Part shown: positions 44,052 through 51,179 of the stretch, one piece after another | How positions within the stretch are numbered: position 1 is the first letter of the stretch | Layout: each line of letters opens with the position of its first letter | Assembly: GCA_028287745.1 (NCBI GenBank) | Contig: JAQBPB010000120.1 | Location: 1-59,714 of the forward strand | Origin: Chloroflexota bacterium | GTDB lineage: Bacteria; Chloroflexota; Chloroflexia; Chloroheliales; Chloroheliaceae | Length of the DNA stretch: 59,714 nt | Direction of reading: 5' to 3' | Translations under genes and position numbers: made by a program | Notes under the pieces: model-generated | The model's input: the letters and a program-made list of their open reading frames with translations, nothing else | Told to the model about the DNA's origin: nothing | Database searches by the model: none

Positions 44052-46466
44052 ATGAAGCACCAACATACTCTTTCGGTACAAAGGGTTAATAACTTTAACA
44101 CCGCGCTAACTTACCTCAAAATGTTTATTCACCTGGCTACTGGCGCTAAATCTTACACCCGGCGGTTATTTCTGACCGGTTTCAAAGCCCGGGTACGCAG
44201 TGTAGGGCTGCTGTTAACGACGCTGGTCGTCTTAAATCTGGTGATGCCGGTATTACAACCTGAAACGGAGAACCAGGCCTCAGCGGCCGCCGCCCAGGAA
44301 TACCCGGTCGGACCTTACATCAGCCAGAAATACCTGGACGTGCTGCCCTGGGGCAAGCAGTCCTTTTACATCCAGCCCTGGCGGTCCTATATGGAGACTG
44401 TCCCGGCGGTCCAGCTCCAGCAAGGTGTCGGCATCAACTACAACTTGCCGGAAAACGCTAATAACGACCTCGCGATAGGCTTACTCGCCAGCGCCGGGAT
44501 TAAACATCTCCGAGTGGAAATGTCCTGGACCAAAGTAAACTGGGAGGAAAACGGCCTTACCGGCGAAAATGCCAGCCGCTATTTGTCGATCCTGGCCGCC
44601 TGCCGCAAATACGGTATCACTCCGCTGATCCTGCTAAACGCCAACGACGGCATGCCCGGCCCTAACCTGTCCTACAGCCGCAAGGTCGTCTCCGGCGCTA
44701 AAGCCGGTGCCACTACTTTAACTCTTGACTCGGTCGCTAACCTGGTAGCAAAATATAGCGGTATTTCCTACCTGACTACCAACAAGATGAACGAGATCTT
44801 CTTTACCGGTATCAACACCGGCAATAAAACCGTTACTCTTTCCAAACCCCTTCCCAGGGATCTGGACCCTGGCACTACCCTGGAGATTAACACCTTAAAG
44901 TACCAGCCGCTTTACCCGGTCGGCACGCCCGAGTTTAACCATACTATGTCCGGCTGGCTCAAGTACTCGAAATTTATGCTGGACCTGGTAAAACAAAGCG
45001 GGGTTCCTGGCTTTGAAGTAGAAATTTGGAACGAGTATACTTTTGGCTCGGACTTCCTTTCCATCAATAACTACTACAGCCCGGAAATCGCGAAGTTCCA
45101 TGAGTATTTCCAGCCGGGCGGGCAAGCCTGGGAGTTAGGCAATCAAACCCTTAACTTTGTAAAACAAAATTATCCCGGCACTAAAGTTATCTGGGGCTTT
45201 TCAAATACCAGCTTCTACGAAACCGATATTGTTAAACTTCCCGCCGGTATGGACGGCCAATCCTACCATCCCTATGGGACCGATAAGAAGGAGTCTGCCA
45301 ATAACTTCCCGGAACCGGACCGCTATTCCTGGTTCATTGAAGGTTTCGTTCCCCAGAACGTAACCAAATCTCAGCCGGAAGGCTGGGCGCACGATGGCAT
45401 AAAGACCGAAACCCTGACCCACCTCTTAAACCCGGTGGAGCGCCTGGCGACCAAACCGGCTAATACGACTACTTTTAGCCATTACATGACCGAGCACGGC
45501 TCGATACCCAGTGAAAGCGGCATTACCGACCCGGCCGAAGCCCTCGCTTTCAAGCAGAAGTCGCTTGTCCGGTCCCTGCTATTCTGGCTCAATAAGGGTA
45601 TCTCGAAAGTTGATGTCTATAGCGCTTACGAGGATAACGACCTGGCGCAGGGCATGTTGTACGCCGGAATTAACCCGGCCGACTACGCCAACTACACCCA
45701 CGACCAATTAATGACACCCGCGTTGAAAACCCTCAAGAATACTATGGGCGCTTTCTCCGGGGCGGTCAGCAGCCCGGTATCCCGCCAGTTAGGTGTCGAT
45801 GTGACGGCTTTAGGGCCGCAAACTTCGGCCTTTAAGGGTGACGCCACCCATCCCGACCTGTATAACAGGGAGTTGTTTACCTTCCTGCCCTACCAGGTCA
45901 ACCCGCAGAAATTTGTAATTGGTACCTACGTGATGAGCTACGATATAACCAAACCGCTGGCTCCTATGGACTTCAAGCAGACCATCAAAAATGTCAACGG
46001 CCTGACCTCTAACGTCACGTACTATGACCCTATTACCAATGCACAATTACCGGTAAGTGTAGTCAGCCGCGATGAAAATTCGATTACAGTAGTGACTCAG
46101 AACGTTGATTATCCCCGGTTGCTGACGGTTGAAGAAGTTACGGCGAATACACAGCCCGGCACTATTGCCAGTGGTTCCCTGAGCGTCCGTCCGCCTATCC
46201 AGTTAACCGCGCCCCTCAAAAACGCCTGGGTAGCCAAAAACTCACTTGTAACTCTTAAAGCGGCCGCCAATCCTACCAGCGGTGTGAACAAAGTACAGTT
46301 TTATGTAAACAACGTTTTGAAATGTACCGTGACTAACACTACGGCCAACTATAGTTGCAACTGGAAAGTAGCTAATCAGGCTAATATCAAGTACACCCTG
46401 AAAGTAGTAGCTTACAACAGCAAAGGCATTGTTCAAACTTCCAGCGTTCCGGTGACTTCAAGCTAG
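44052..46466 (+). CDS. Secreted clan GH-A glycoside hydrolase (GH39/GH5-like) with Ig-like C-terminus
   Basis: The ATG at 44052 is chosen because AGGAGG lies nine bases upstream; the frame is open to 43869. The 804-residue protein has a long basic N-terminus with a hydrophobic export segment (VGLLLTTLVVLNLVMPVLQ). Residues about 110-480 form a TIM barrel: IKHLRVEMSWTKVNWEENG, YGITPLILLNAND, the acid/base Glu328 in FEVEIWNEYTFG and a likely nucleophile Glu481 in HYMTEHGS. A beta-domain inserted near residues 205-290 (AKAGATTLTLDSVANLVAKY) interrupts the barrel. The C-terminal 95 residues are an Ig-like module (VQFYVNNVLKCTVTNT, LKVVAYNSKGIV). The specificity (xyloside, mannoside or glucoside) is not evident. 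It stands alone with its own terminator. Confidence 0.82.
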   Translation: MKHQHTLSVQRVNNFNTALTYLKMFIHLATGAKSYTRRLFLTGFKARVRSVGLLLTTLVVLNLVMPVLQPETENQASAAAAQEYPVGPYISQKYLDVLPWGKQSFYIQPWRSYMETVPAVQLQQGVGINYNLPENANNDLAIGLLASAGIKHLRVEMSWTKVNWEENGLTGENASRYLSILAACRKYGITPLILLNANDGMPGPNLSYSRKVVSGAKAGATTLTLDSVANLVAKYSGISYLTTNKMNEIFFTGINTGNKTVTLSKPLPRDLDPGTTLEINTLKYQPLYPVGTPEFNHTMSGWLKYSKFMLDLVKQSGVPGFEVEIWNEYTFGSDFLSINNYYSPEIAKFHEYFQPGGQAWELGNQTLNFVKQNYPGTKVIWGFSNTSFYETDIVKLPAGMDGQSYHPYGTDKKESANNFPEPDRYSWFIEGFVPQNVTKSQPEGWAHDGIKTETLTHLLNPVERLATKPANTTTFSHYMTEHGSIPSESGITDPAEALAFKQKSLVRSLLFWLNKGISKVDVYSAYEDNDLAQGMLYAGINPADYANYTHDQLMTPALKTLKNTMGAFSGAVSSPVSRQLGVDVTALGPQTSAFKGDATHPDLYNRELFTFLPYQVNPQKFVIGTYVMSYDITKPLAPMDFKQTIKNVNGLTSNVTYYDPITNAQLPVSVVSRDENSITVVTQNVDYPRLLTVEEVTANTQPGTIASGSLSVRPPIQLTAPLKNAWVAKNSLVTLKAAANPTSGVNKVQFYVNNVLKCTVTNTTANYSCNWKVANQANIKYTLKVVAYNSKGIVQTSSVPVTSS

Positions 46467-46496
46467 CAATCGCTGCTGACTGCCGGGTCTGCTGCG

Positions 46497-46534
46497 AAAT
46501 CGGGACATGCCTTTTAAGGGTTATGTCCCGATTT
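46497..46534 (+). terminator. Rho-independent terminator after the glycosidase
   Basis: AAATCGGGACAT (46497-46508) pairs with ATGTCCCGATTT (46523-46534), followed by TGTTTGG. It lies 30 bp after the stop codon and before the convergent kinase gene. Confidence 0.8.
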
Positions 46535-46632
46535 TGTTTGGTAAATAGCCCGTTTAACCTTCTTTAGCGGACAGGTACTGTTCCGCCGGTACCCAGCCTG
46601 ACCCGGTCAGGACTTCTACCGGCTACAACCGG

Positions 46633-47370
46633 TTATGCCTGATTAACCTCAATAGTCCTTGGCAAGCTTAAAAAGAAAGTGCTGCCCTGCCCGCTCGTAC
46701 TCTCCAGCCAGACCCGGCCGCCCTGCCGCCCAATAAGTTCTTTTGTAATGCTTAAACCCAGCCCATAACCTGACAGGTGATGTAAAGCGCCGTTAGCAGT
46801 CTGAAAATGGCGCGTGAAAATAGCCTCCCGGTTCTCCGGGCTGATACCAGGTCCCTCATCCTGGACCTTGATAACATATTCGGCTGCCTGGCAGTCTATA
46901 GAAACTGCTACGCTGCCGCCCTGCGGTGAGAACTTTAAGGCATTAACGATTAAATTATTCAGGCACTGGCTGAAGCGGGCGGGGTCTCCATAGACCGGGT
47001 ATTCAGCCGCCACCTTGAAGCAGCCCACCAGCCGGACTTTAGCCGCCTCGGCCATTAAACTGAACTGGTCCAGACTGTTCTTAACCAGCAGGAACAGGTC
47101 GAAGGAAACAGGCTGTAATTCTAACCGGTTGTGTTCAAGACGGGAAAAATCCAATAAATCTTGCAGGAGCAATTGCACCTGTCCCAGGCTAAAGTTAGCC
47201 GAAGCCAGCAGGTCTTGCTGCCTGATCGAAAGCGGTCCGGCGGCTTCCTGCTGTAAGAGGTTAAGAAACCCCAACGCCGCATTTAACGGGTTGCTTATTT
47301 CGTGGGCGACTGTTGCTACAAAGTCATGTCCGGCCGGGATAGGCGGCGAAATAGTTGAGTCGTCTTTGAT
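46633..47370 (-). CDS. Sensor histidine kinase, catalytic core only, with non-canonical or missing start
   Basis: A HisKA/HATPase_c protein without a sensor domain. The H-box FVATVAHEISNPLNAALGFL (His at 47302-47304), N-box CLNNLIVNALKFS, G1 DEGPGIS and G2 GYGLGLSITKEL are all intact. The first TTG (47274) lies ten codons after the phospho-accepting His, so starting there would remove it. Upstream, the same frame is open to a TAA at 47376-47374 but has no ATG, GTG or TTG; the only candidates are ATC at 47370 or ATT at 47352, with AAGGGGAAG just before. I place the start at the ATC tentatively. A frameshift or lost 5' part is the alternative. It follows an OmpR-type regulator gene by about 110 bp. 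Confidence 0.7.
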   Translation of the reverse strand: MKDDSTISPPIPAGHDFVATVAHEISNPLNAALGFLNLLQQEAAGPLSIRQQDLLASANFSLGQVQLLLQDLLDFSRLEHNRLELQPVSFDLFLLVKNSLDQFSLMAEAAKVRLVGCFKVAAEYPVYGDPARFSQCLNNLIVNALKFSPQGGSVAVSIDCQAAEYVIKVQDEGPGISPENREAIFTRHFQTANGALHHLSGYGLGLSITKELIGRQGGRVWLESTSGQGSTFFLSLPRTIEVNQA

Positions 47371-47479
47371 ACTTTACTTCCCCTTCTCTTAAAGAGCCTA
47401 ACGGACGTCTTTTAATAAAAATAGCCGGTGCGGTTACAGGCACTGAGTACAACTTGCGGCAGACCGCCCCGGGTGGGGC

Positions 47480-48172
47480 TTAGCAGGGTTTCGCCATCCG
47501 GTAGCCGCTACCCACTACCGTTTCAATATAATTTGGGTTATTAGGGTCGGTTTCAAGCTTCTTGCGAAGGCGGCGGACATAAACATCCACCACATTACTC
47601 GACCCGGCGTAATCTATGCCCAGGGCATTATCGGCAATAGTCGTCCGGTCCAGGACCATTCCAACATTGACCATAAAACAACTGAGAATTTTCATTTCAG
47701 TCGGAGTGAGTTCAATGTCTTTGAAACCTTTCTTCTTAAGTTTCAGTTCGTTGATGGAAAGCTCAAGGTCTCCCACCCGCAGATTATCCTGGACCAGGTA
47801 GGATTGGGCCCGGCTGGTCCGGCGCAGGACCGCTTTAACGCGGGCGACCAGTTCGCTATGGTCATAGGGTTTTACAATATAATCGTCCGCGCCGTACTTG
47901 AAGCCGTTTAGCTTATCGGTATGCGCGCTATAGGAGGTCAGCATAACAACCGGCACCTGGGGTTCTTCTTTGGTTAACCACTGGCAAAAAGAAAAACCGT
48001 CACCGTCCGGCAGCCCCACATCCAGCAGAATCAGGATAGGGGTGGTATGGGCCAGGATAGAACGGGCCGCCCGAATACTTTCGGCCATAACCACTTCAAA
48101 GCCTTCCCCTTCTAACAGAAACCCTAACATTTTTCGAGACATAGGATCATCGTCCAGTATCATGATGACCAT
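47480..48172 (-). CDS. OmpR/PhoB-family response regulator
   Basis: A 230-residue two-domain regulator. The receiver domain has the acidic pocket ILDDDPMSRK, the phospho-acceptor Asp in LILLDVGLPDGDG, a Thr in VVMLTSYSAH and the Lys of DYIVKPYDHSE. The winged-helix effector is complete (IELTPTEMKILSCFMVN, SSNVVDVYVRRLRKKLETDP, IETVVGSGYRMAKP). It is transcribed first, followed by the histidine kinase. The ATG at 48172 has AGGAG about 13 bases upstream. An ATAGTGT heptamer directly before the start also occurs three more times in the upstream gap, which could reflect autoregulation. Confidence 0.92.
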   Translation of the reverse strand: MVIMILDDDPMSRKMLGFLLEGEGFEVVMAESIRAARSILAHTTPILILLDVGLPDGDGFSFCQWLTKEEPQVPVVMLTSYSAHTDKLNGFKYGADDYIVKPYDHSELVARVKAVLRRTSRAQSYLVQDNLRVGDLELSINELKLKKKGFKDIELTPTEMKILSCFMVNVGMVLDRTTIADNALGIDYAGSSNVVDVYVRRLRKKLETDPNNPNYIETVVGSGYRMAKPC

Positions 48173-48935
48173 TATAGTGTTACTACTCCTGGTGCAAAAT
48201 TTTACCTGACTGCCGAATATAAGCTTCAGGTAAAGGTGTTAAATTTTTATAAAAACCGCCTGGCTTTATTAGTGATCCCTGACTTAATTTAAGAATGATA
48301 ACCCCTAAAGCTCCAGAGATGAATAAACTGTAATATAACCAATACCTAATATTTTCGTACAAACCTTATATATGGTTCATTATAGTATAAATTAATGAAC
48401 TTATGTTAATAAAATAGTAGAAGGTTTCAATCTATTTTTCAAAGTACCAATTAAGGCTTAATTAAATTTTATATATTATAATTCATGCCGATTTGTTTAC
48501 ACTATGCTTTATAGTGTGGTTATATACCGGTCAGGCAGTTATTTTTGAACCAATTTTTACAAAATAGTCAATCCGCCAGACCGGCTTTATTTACACAAAA
48601 CCCCCTTTTGAAAAGGAAGTGTTGCCTTAAAAAGTTTAAATTTCTTCATATAGTTTTTATAACGGTTCATTCAACTCTCACTGAGCTCATCTATACTGAT
48701 ACTAACACTATAAATAGCAATAAAGGGGTGGAGAACATATAACGTGTACCGTCCGCGCCTGAAGATCAAGTTTGTAGTCAAGAGCGAAGTTGTATCCATA
48801 TACTTTAAGTCGTTGAACAATTTAACCCTAGCTGGTAGGCCAGGCTTTCACTTTGGGACAATATAGGTCCACTACTTCATATATTTATTGAAAATACCCA
48901 TTTCATCCCTTTTAAATATTTCGCGGAGGCCTTTG
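48173..48935. other. Divergent AT-rich region between the response regulator and gmhA
   Basis: 763 bp without a credible gene (a 65-codon frame at 48545 has no SD or similarity). It contains four copies of ACACTAT or its complement (48174, 48499, 48511, 48705), two of them as a perfect palindrome inside a promoter spacer. Confidence 0.55.
48496..48525 (+). promoter_or_regulatory. Promoter with a perfect palindromic operator in its spacer
   Basis: TTTACA (48496-48501) and TTATAT (48520-48525) are separated by 18 bp. The palindrome ACACTAT-gcttt-ATAGTGT (48499-48517) fills the spacer. Single copies of the heptamer lie at 48174-48180 (before the response regulator) and 48705-48711. The promoter would read into the gmhA-led polysaccharide locus with a leader of about 400 nt. 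Confidence 0.5.
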
Positions 48936-49610
48936 ATGCTAGATACTATTAGCGCATTTCTTAATCCCGCCGAAGAAAACTCGGTATTAAATAACTCACA
49001 ATATATCAGCCAGTACTATAGCGAGCTTAAAAATTCGCTGGATAGTATTTCACCGGTAGCCCTTGGGGAAATAGTTTCGGTCTTACAGCAGGCGGCGGCT
49101 AACCACAAAATGATCTACATTTGCGGAAATGGTGGCAGCGCCTCGACTGCCAGTCATATGGCCTGCGACCTGGCAAAAGGAACCCGTATTGCAGGCTTTC
49201 CCTACTTCCGGGCAATTGCACTTACCGATAGCATGTCCCAGCTTTCAGCCTGGGCGAATGACACCCATTATGACAACTGTTTCAGCGGCCAGCTGGAAGG
49301 GCTGGGCCAGCCGGGTGAAATATTAATCGCCATCAGCGGTAGCGGGAATTCAGCCAATGTCCTGAGCGCGGTAACGACCGCCCGGCAGTTGGGAATGACT
49401 ACGATCGGCTTTGTGGGGTTCCAGGGTGGCAAACTTAAAGATATGGTAGAGCACAGCATTGTTATACCGGCCGAGAACATCGAGCAGGTTGAAGATGTCC
49501 ATATGAGCCTGGTCCACAGTATAGCCACGGCCCTGCGCCTCTCTATCCGGGCAACTCTCAAAGTCAGAGACATCAAGCAATTAAATGATGGACTAATCAT
49601 TCAGAATTAA
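48936..49610 (+). CDS. gmhA: Sedoheptulose-7-phosphate isomerase (SIS domain)
   Basis: A 224-residue SIS-domain protein of the GmhA type. YICGNGGSASTASHMACDLA and GEILIAISGSGNSANVLSAV are the phosphosugar-binding loops, and VEDVHMSLVHSIATAL near the end contains the acidic and His residues conserved in GmhA. It isomerises sedoheptulose 7-phosphate to D-glycero-D-manno-heptose 7-phosphate. The ATG at 48936 is used because GGAGG lies six bases upstream; a TTG at 48888 has no SD. It heads the plus-strand polysaccharide locus and is followed after 79 bp by a GmhB-like phosphatase. Confidence 0.9.
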   Translation: MLDTISAFLNPAEENSVLNNSQYISQYYSELKNSLDSISPVALGEIVSVLQQAAANHKMIYICGNGGSASTASHMACDLAKGTRIAGFPYFRAIALTDSMSQLSAWANDTHYDNCFSGQLEGLGQPGEILIAISGSGNSANVLSAVTTARQLGMTTIGFVGFQGGKLKDMVEHSIVIPAENIEQVEDVHMSLVHSIATALRLSIRATLKVRDIKQLNDGLIIQN

Positions 49611-49689
49611 CCGGCCGGACAGCCGGTTAATGATTTGCCCGGTTTACCAACCAACCCGGAACTAGAAAGTACTTCGGAAACGCAGCAAT

Positions 49690-50352
49690 ATGACAATACA
49701 AGAAATGCAATTGGACCGGACCAGTTTAACGTATGCTCCGGCCAATCCAGCTATTAACCATGAGGCACTGTCTCAACCGACTGTTTTCGTAGACAGGGAC
49801 GGTGTAATAAACCAGAACCGCTCAAATCACGTCCTGTCCTGGCAAGATTTCGAGTTTGTAGCCGGTTCTATCCTGGCCCTGGCCAGCCTGCACCGGGCCG
49901 GTTACCAGGTTATAGTTGTCACCAACCAGGCCGCGATTGCCCGCAAGTTATTCAGTATCCACGAGTTAGAACTGATTCACCAGCGCATGCAGGAAGCGAT
50001 TGAAGAAGGCGGCGGCAAGGTAAAAGGCATTTTTTACTGTATACACCTGCCTACCGCCGATTGCGCCTGCCGCAAACCCAGGCCGGGCCTGCTGTTTGAA
50101 GCCGCTGAAAAGTTTAATATAGAACTTACTACCAGCTGGCTGGTAGGAGATCACACCACCGATATGCAGGCCGCCGTAGCCGCCGGGTGCAAACCCCTGC
50201 TGGTGCTTACCGGGCGCGGCCAGACCGCTTATGAAACCTGGCAGCAAAACCAGGACAGCACCGGGCCGGGCGTGTACCCACCCCTTACGGTTAAAGCTAA
50301 TTTACTGGAAGCGGTTGACTTCATTTTAGCCAAAGAAAGAATCATGGTCTAA
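49690..50352 (+). CDS. gmhB: D-glycero-D-manno-heptose 1,7-bisphosphate phosphatase (HAD-IIIA)
   Basis: A 220-residue HAD phosphatase. The nucleophile motif is VFVDRDGVINQNRSNHV near residue 33, motif II is VVTNQAAIARKL, a zinc loop is seen as CIHLPTADCACRKPRPG with Cys-x-His and Cys-x-Cys, and motif IV is WLVGDHTTDMQAAVAAG. The zinc loop is typical of GmhB. It removes the C7 phosphate to give heptose 1-phosphate. An N-terminal extension of about 30 residues is unusual; the SD before the ATG at 49690 is weak, so the start is not firm. It ends five bases before the next gene. Confidence 0.9.
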   Translation: MTIQEMQLDRTSLTYAPANPAINHEALSQPTVFVDRDGVINQNRSNHVLSWQDFEFVAGSILALASLHRAGYQVIVVTNQAAIARKLFSIHELELIHQRMQEAIEEGGGKVKGIFYCIHLPTADCACRKPRPGLLFEAAEKFNIELTTSWLVGDHTTDMQAAVAAGCKPLLVLTGRGQTAYETWQQNQDSTGPGVYPPLTVKANLLEAVDFILAKERIMV

Positions 50353-50357
50353 CCACT

Positions 50358-51074
50358 GTGCAGGTATCAAAGAAGACAAAAATAACACCCGAAAAAGAGA
50401 ACCCGGCGCCTTGTTCTACCGGCCAGGAAGAATTTCTAACTCCCTACCCTGAGGAATCCGCTCCCTCAGCCTATCCCATAACCCTGACCCAATACCCGGA
50501 AGAGCAAGAAGAATTTGACTCGCGGATTTATGTGCATCCGAGCGCCACTATTTCACCTTTAGCCCGGATTGGCAGCGGTTCGCGCATATGGCAGCAAGCC
50601 CAGATACGGGAAAGAGCGGTCCTGGGAGAGCAATGTACCATCGGTAAAGGAGTTTATATAGACCGGGACGTGGCTATCGGCAGCCAGGTGGTAATTCAAA
50701 ACTATACGACAGTCGTGCGCGGAGTAATGCTTGGCAGCGGGGTTTTTATTGGCTCAAACGTCAGTTTTGCCAACGAATACGTCCCAAGAGCTATCAGTGG
50801 TAACGGTCAGTTAAAAAGAAACAGCGATATTGACTTTGAATGTATCCTGGTAAGGTACGGCGCCTCGATTGGGTCCGGAGCGGTTATATTACCGGGAGTA
50901 CGAATCGGGCTTTTCGCCAGTGTAAGCCCGGGAGCGGTGGTAACCCAGGATGTGCCTGATTACGTCCGGGTAGCCGGTAACCCGGCCCAGTTGGTGGATT
51001 ATGTCTGCCGCTGCGGCCGTTCCCTGAAACCGGAAGACCGGACGGCCGATTGGACCTGCGATAGTTGCCGGTAA
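50358..51074 (+). CDS. Left-handed beta-helix acyltransferase (WbpD-like) with C-terminal zinc ribbon
   Basis: A 238-residue protein with a GTG start, five bases after gmhB. Residues 1-55 are low-complexity. Residues about 57-205 carry hexapeptide repeats (IYVHPSATISPLARIGSGSR, IGKGVYIDRDVAIGSQVVIQ, GSGVFIGSNVSFANEYVPRA, ASIGSGAVILPGVRIGLFAS) and end VAGNPAQLVDYVC, like WbpD/WlbB-type amino-sugar N-acetyltransferases. A short Cys4 zinc ribbon (CRCGRSLKPEDRTADWTCDSC) closes the protein; this tail occurs in some relatives. It probably acetylates a nucleotide-linked amino sugar for the polysaccharide repeat unit. The absence of a nearby aminotransferase gene leaves the substrate open. Confidence 0.82.
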   Translation: MQVSKKTKITPEKENPAPCSTGQEEFLTPYPEESAPSAYPITLTQYPEEQEEFDSRIYVHPSATISPLARIGSGSRIWQQAQIRERAVLGEQCTIGKGVYIDRDVAIGSQVVIQNYTTVVRGVMLGSGVFIGSNVSFANEYVPRAISGNGQLKRNSDIDFECILVRYGASIGSGAVILPGVRIGLFASVSPGAVVTQDVPDYVRVAGNPAQLVDYVCRCGRSLKPEDRTADWTCDSCR

Positions 51075-51179
51075 GACCGGGGCAAGCTAAACTTTCCGGG
51101 ATTTGTACCGGGCCAGCAAGACAACCTGCCGGTAAACTTCCCGGGGGAATTCAGACACGTTAGCTACAATTTTGGAAAT

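Noticed and set aside
48545..48742. 65-codon plus-strand frame in the gap before gmhA
   Set aside because: No SD, AT-driven composition and no similarity; treated as intergenic.
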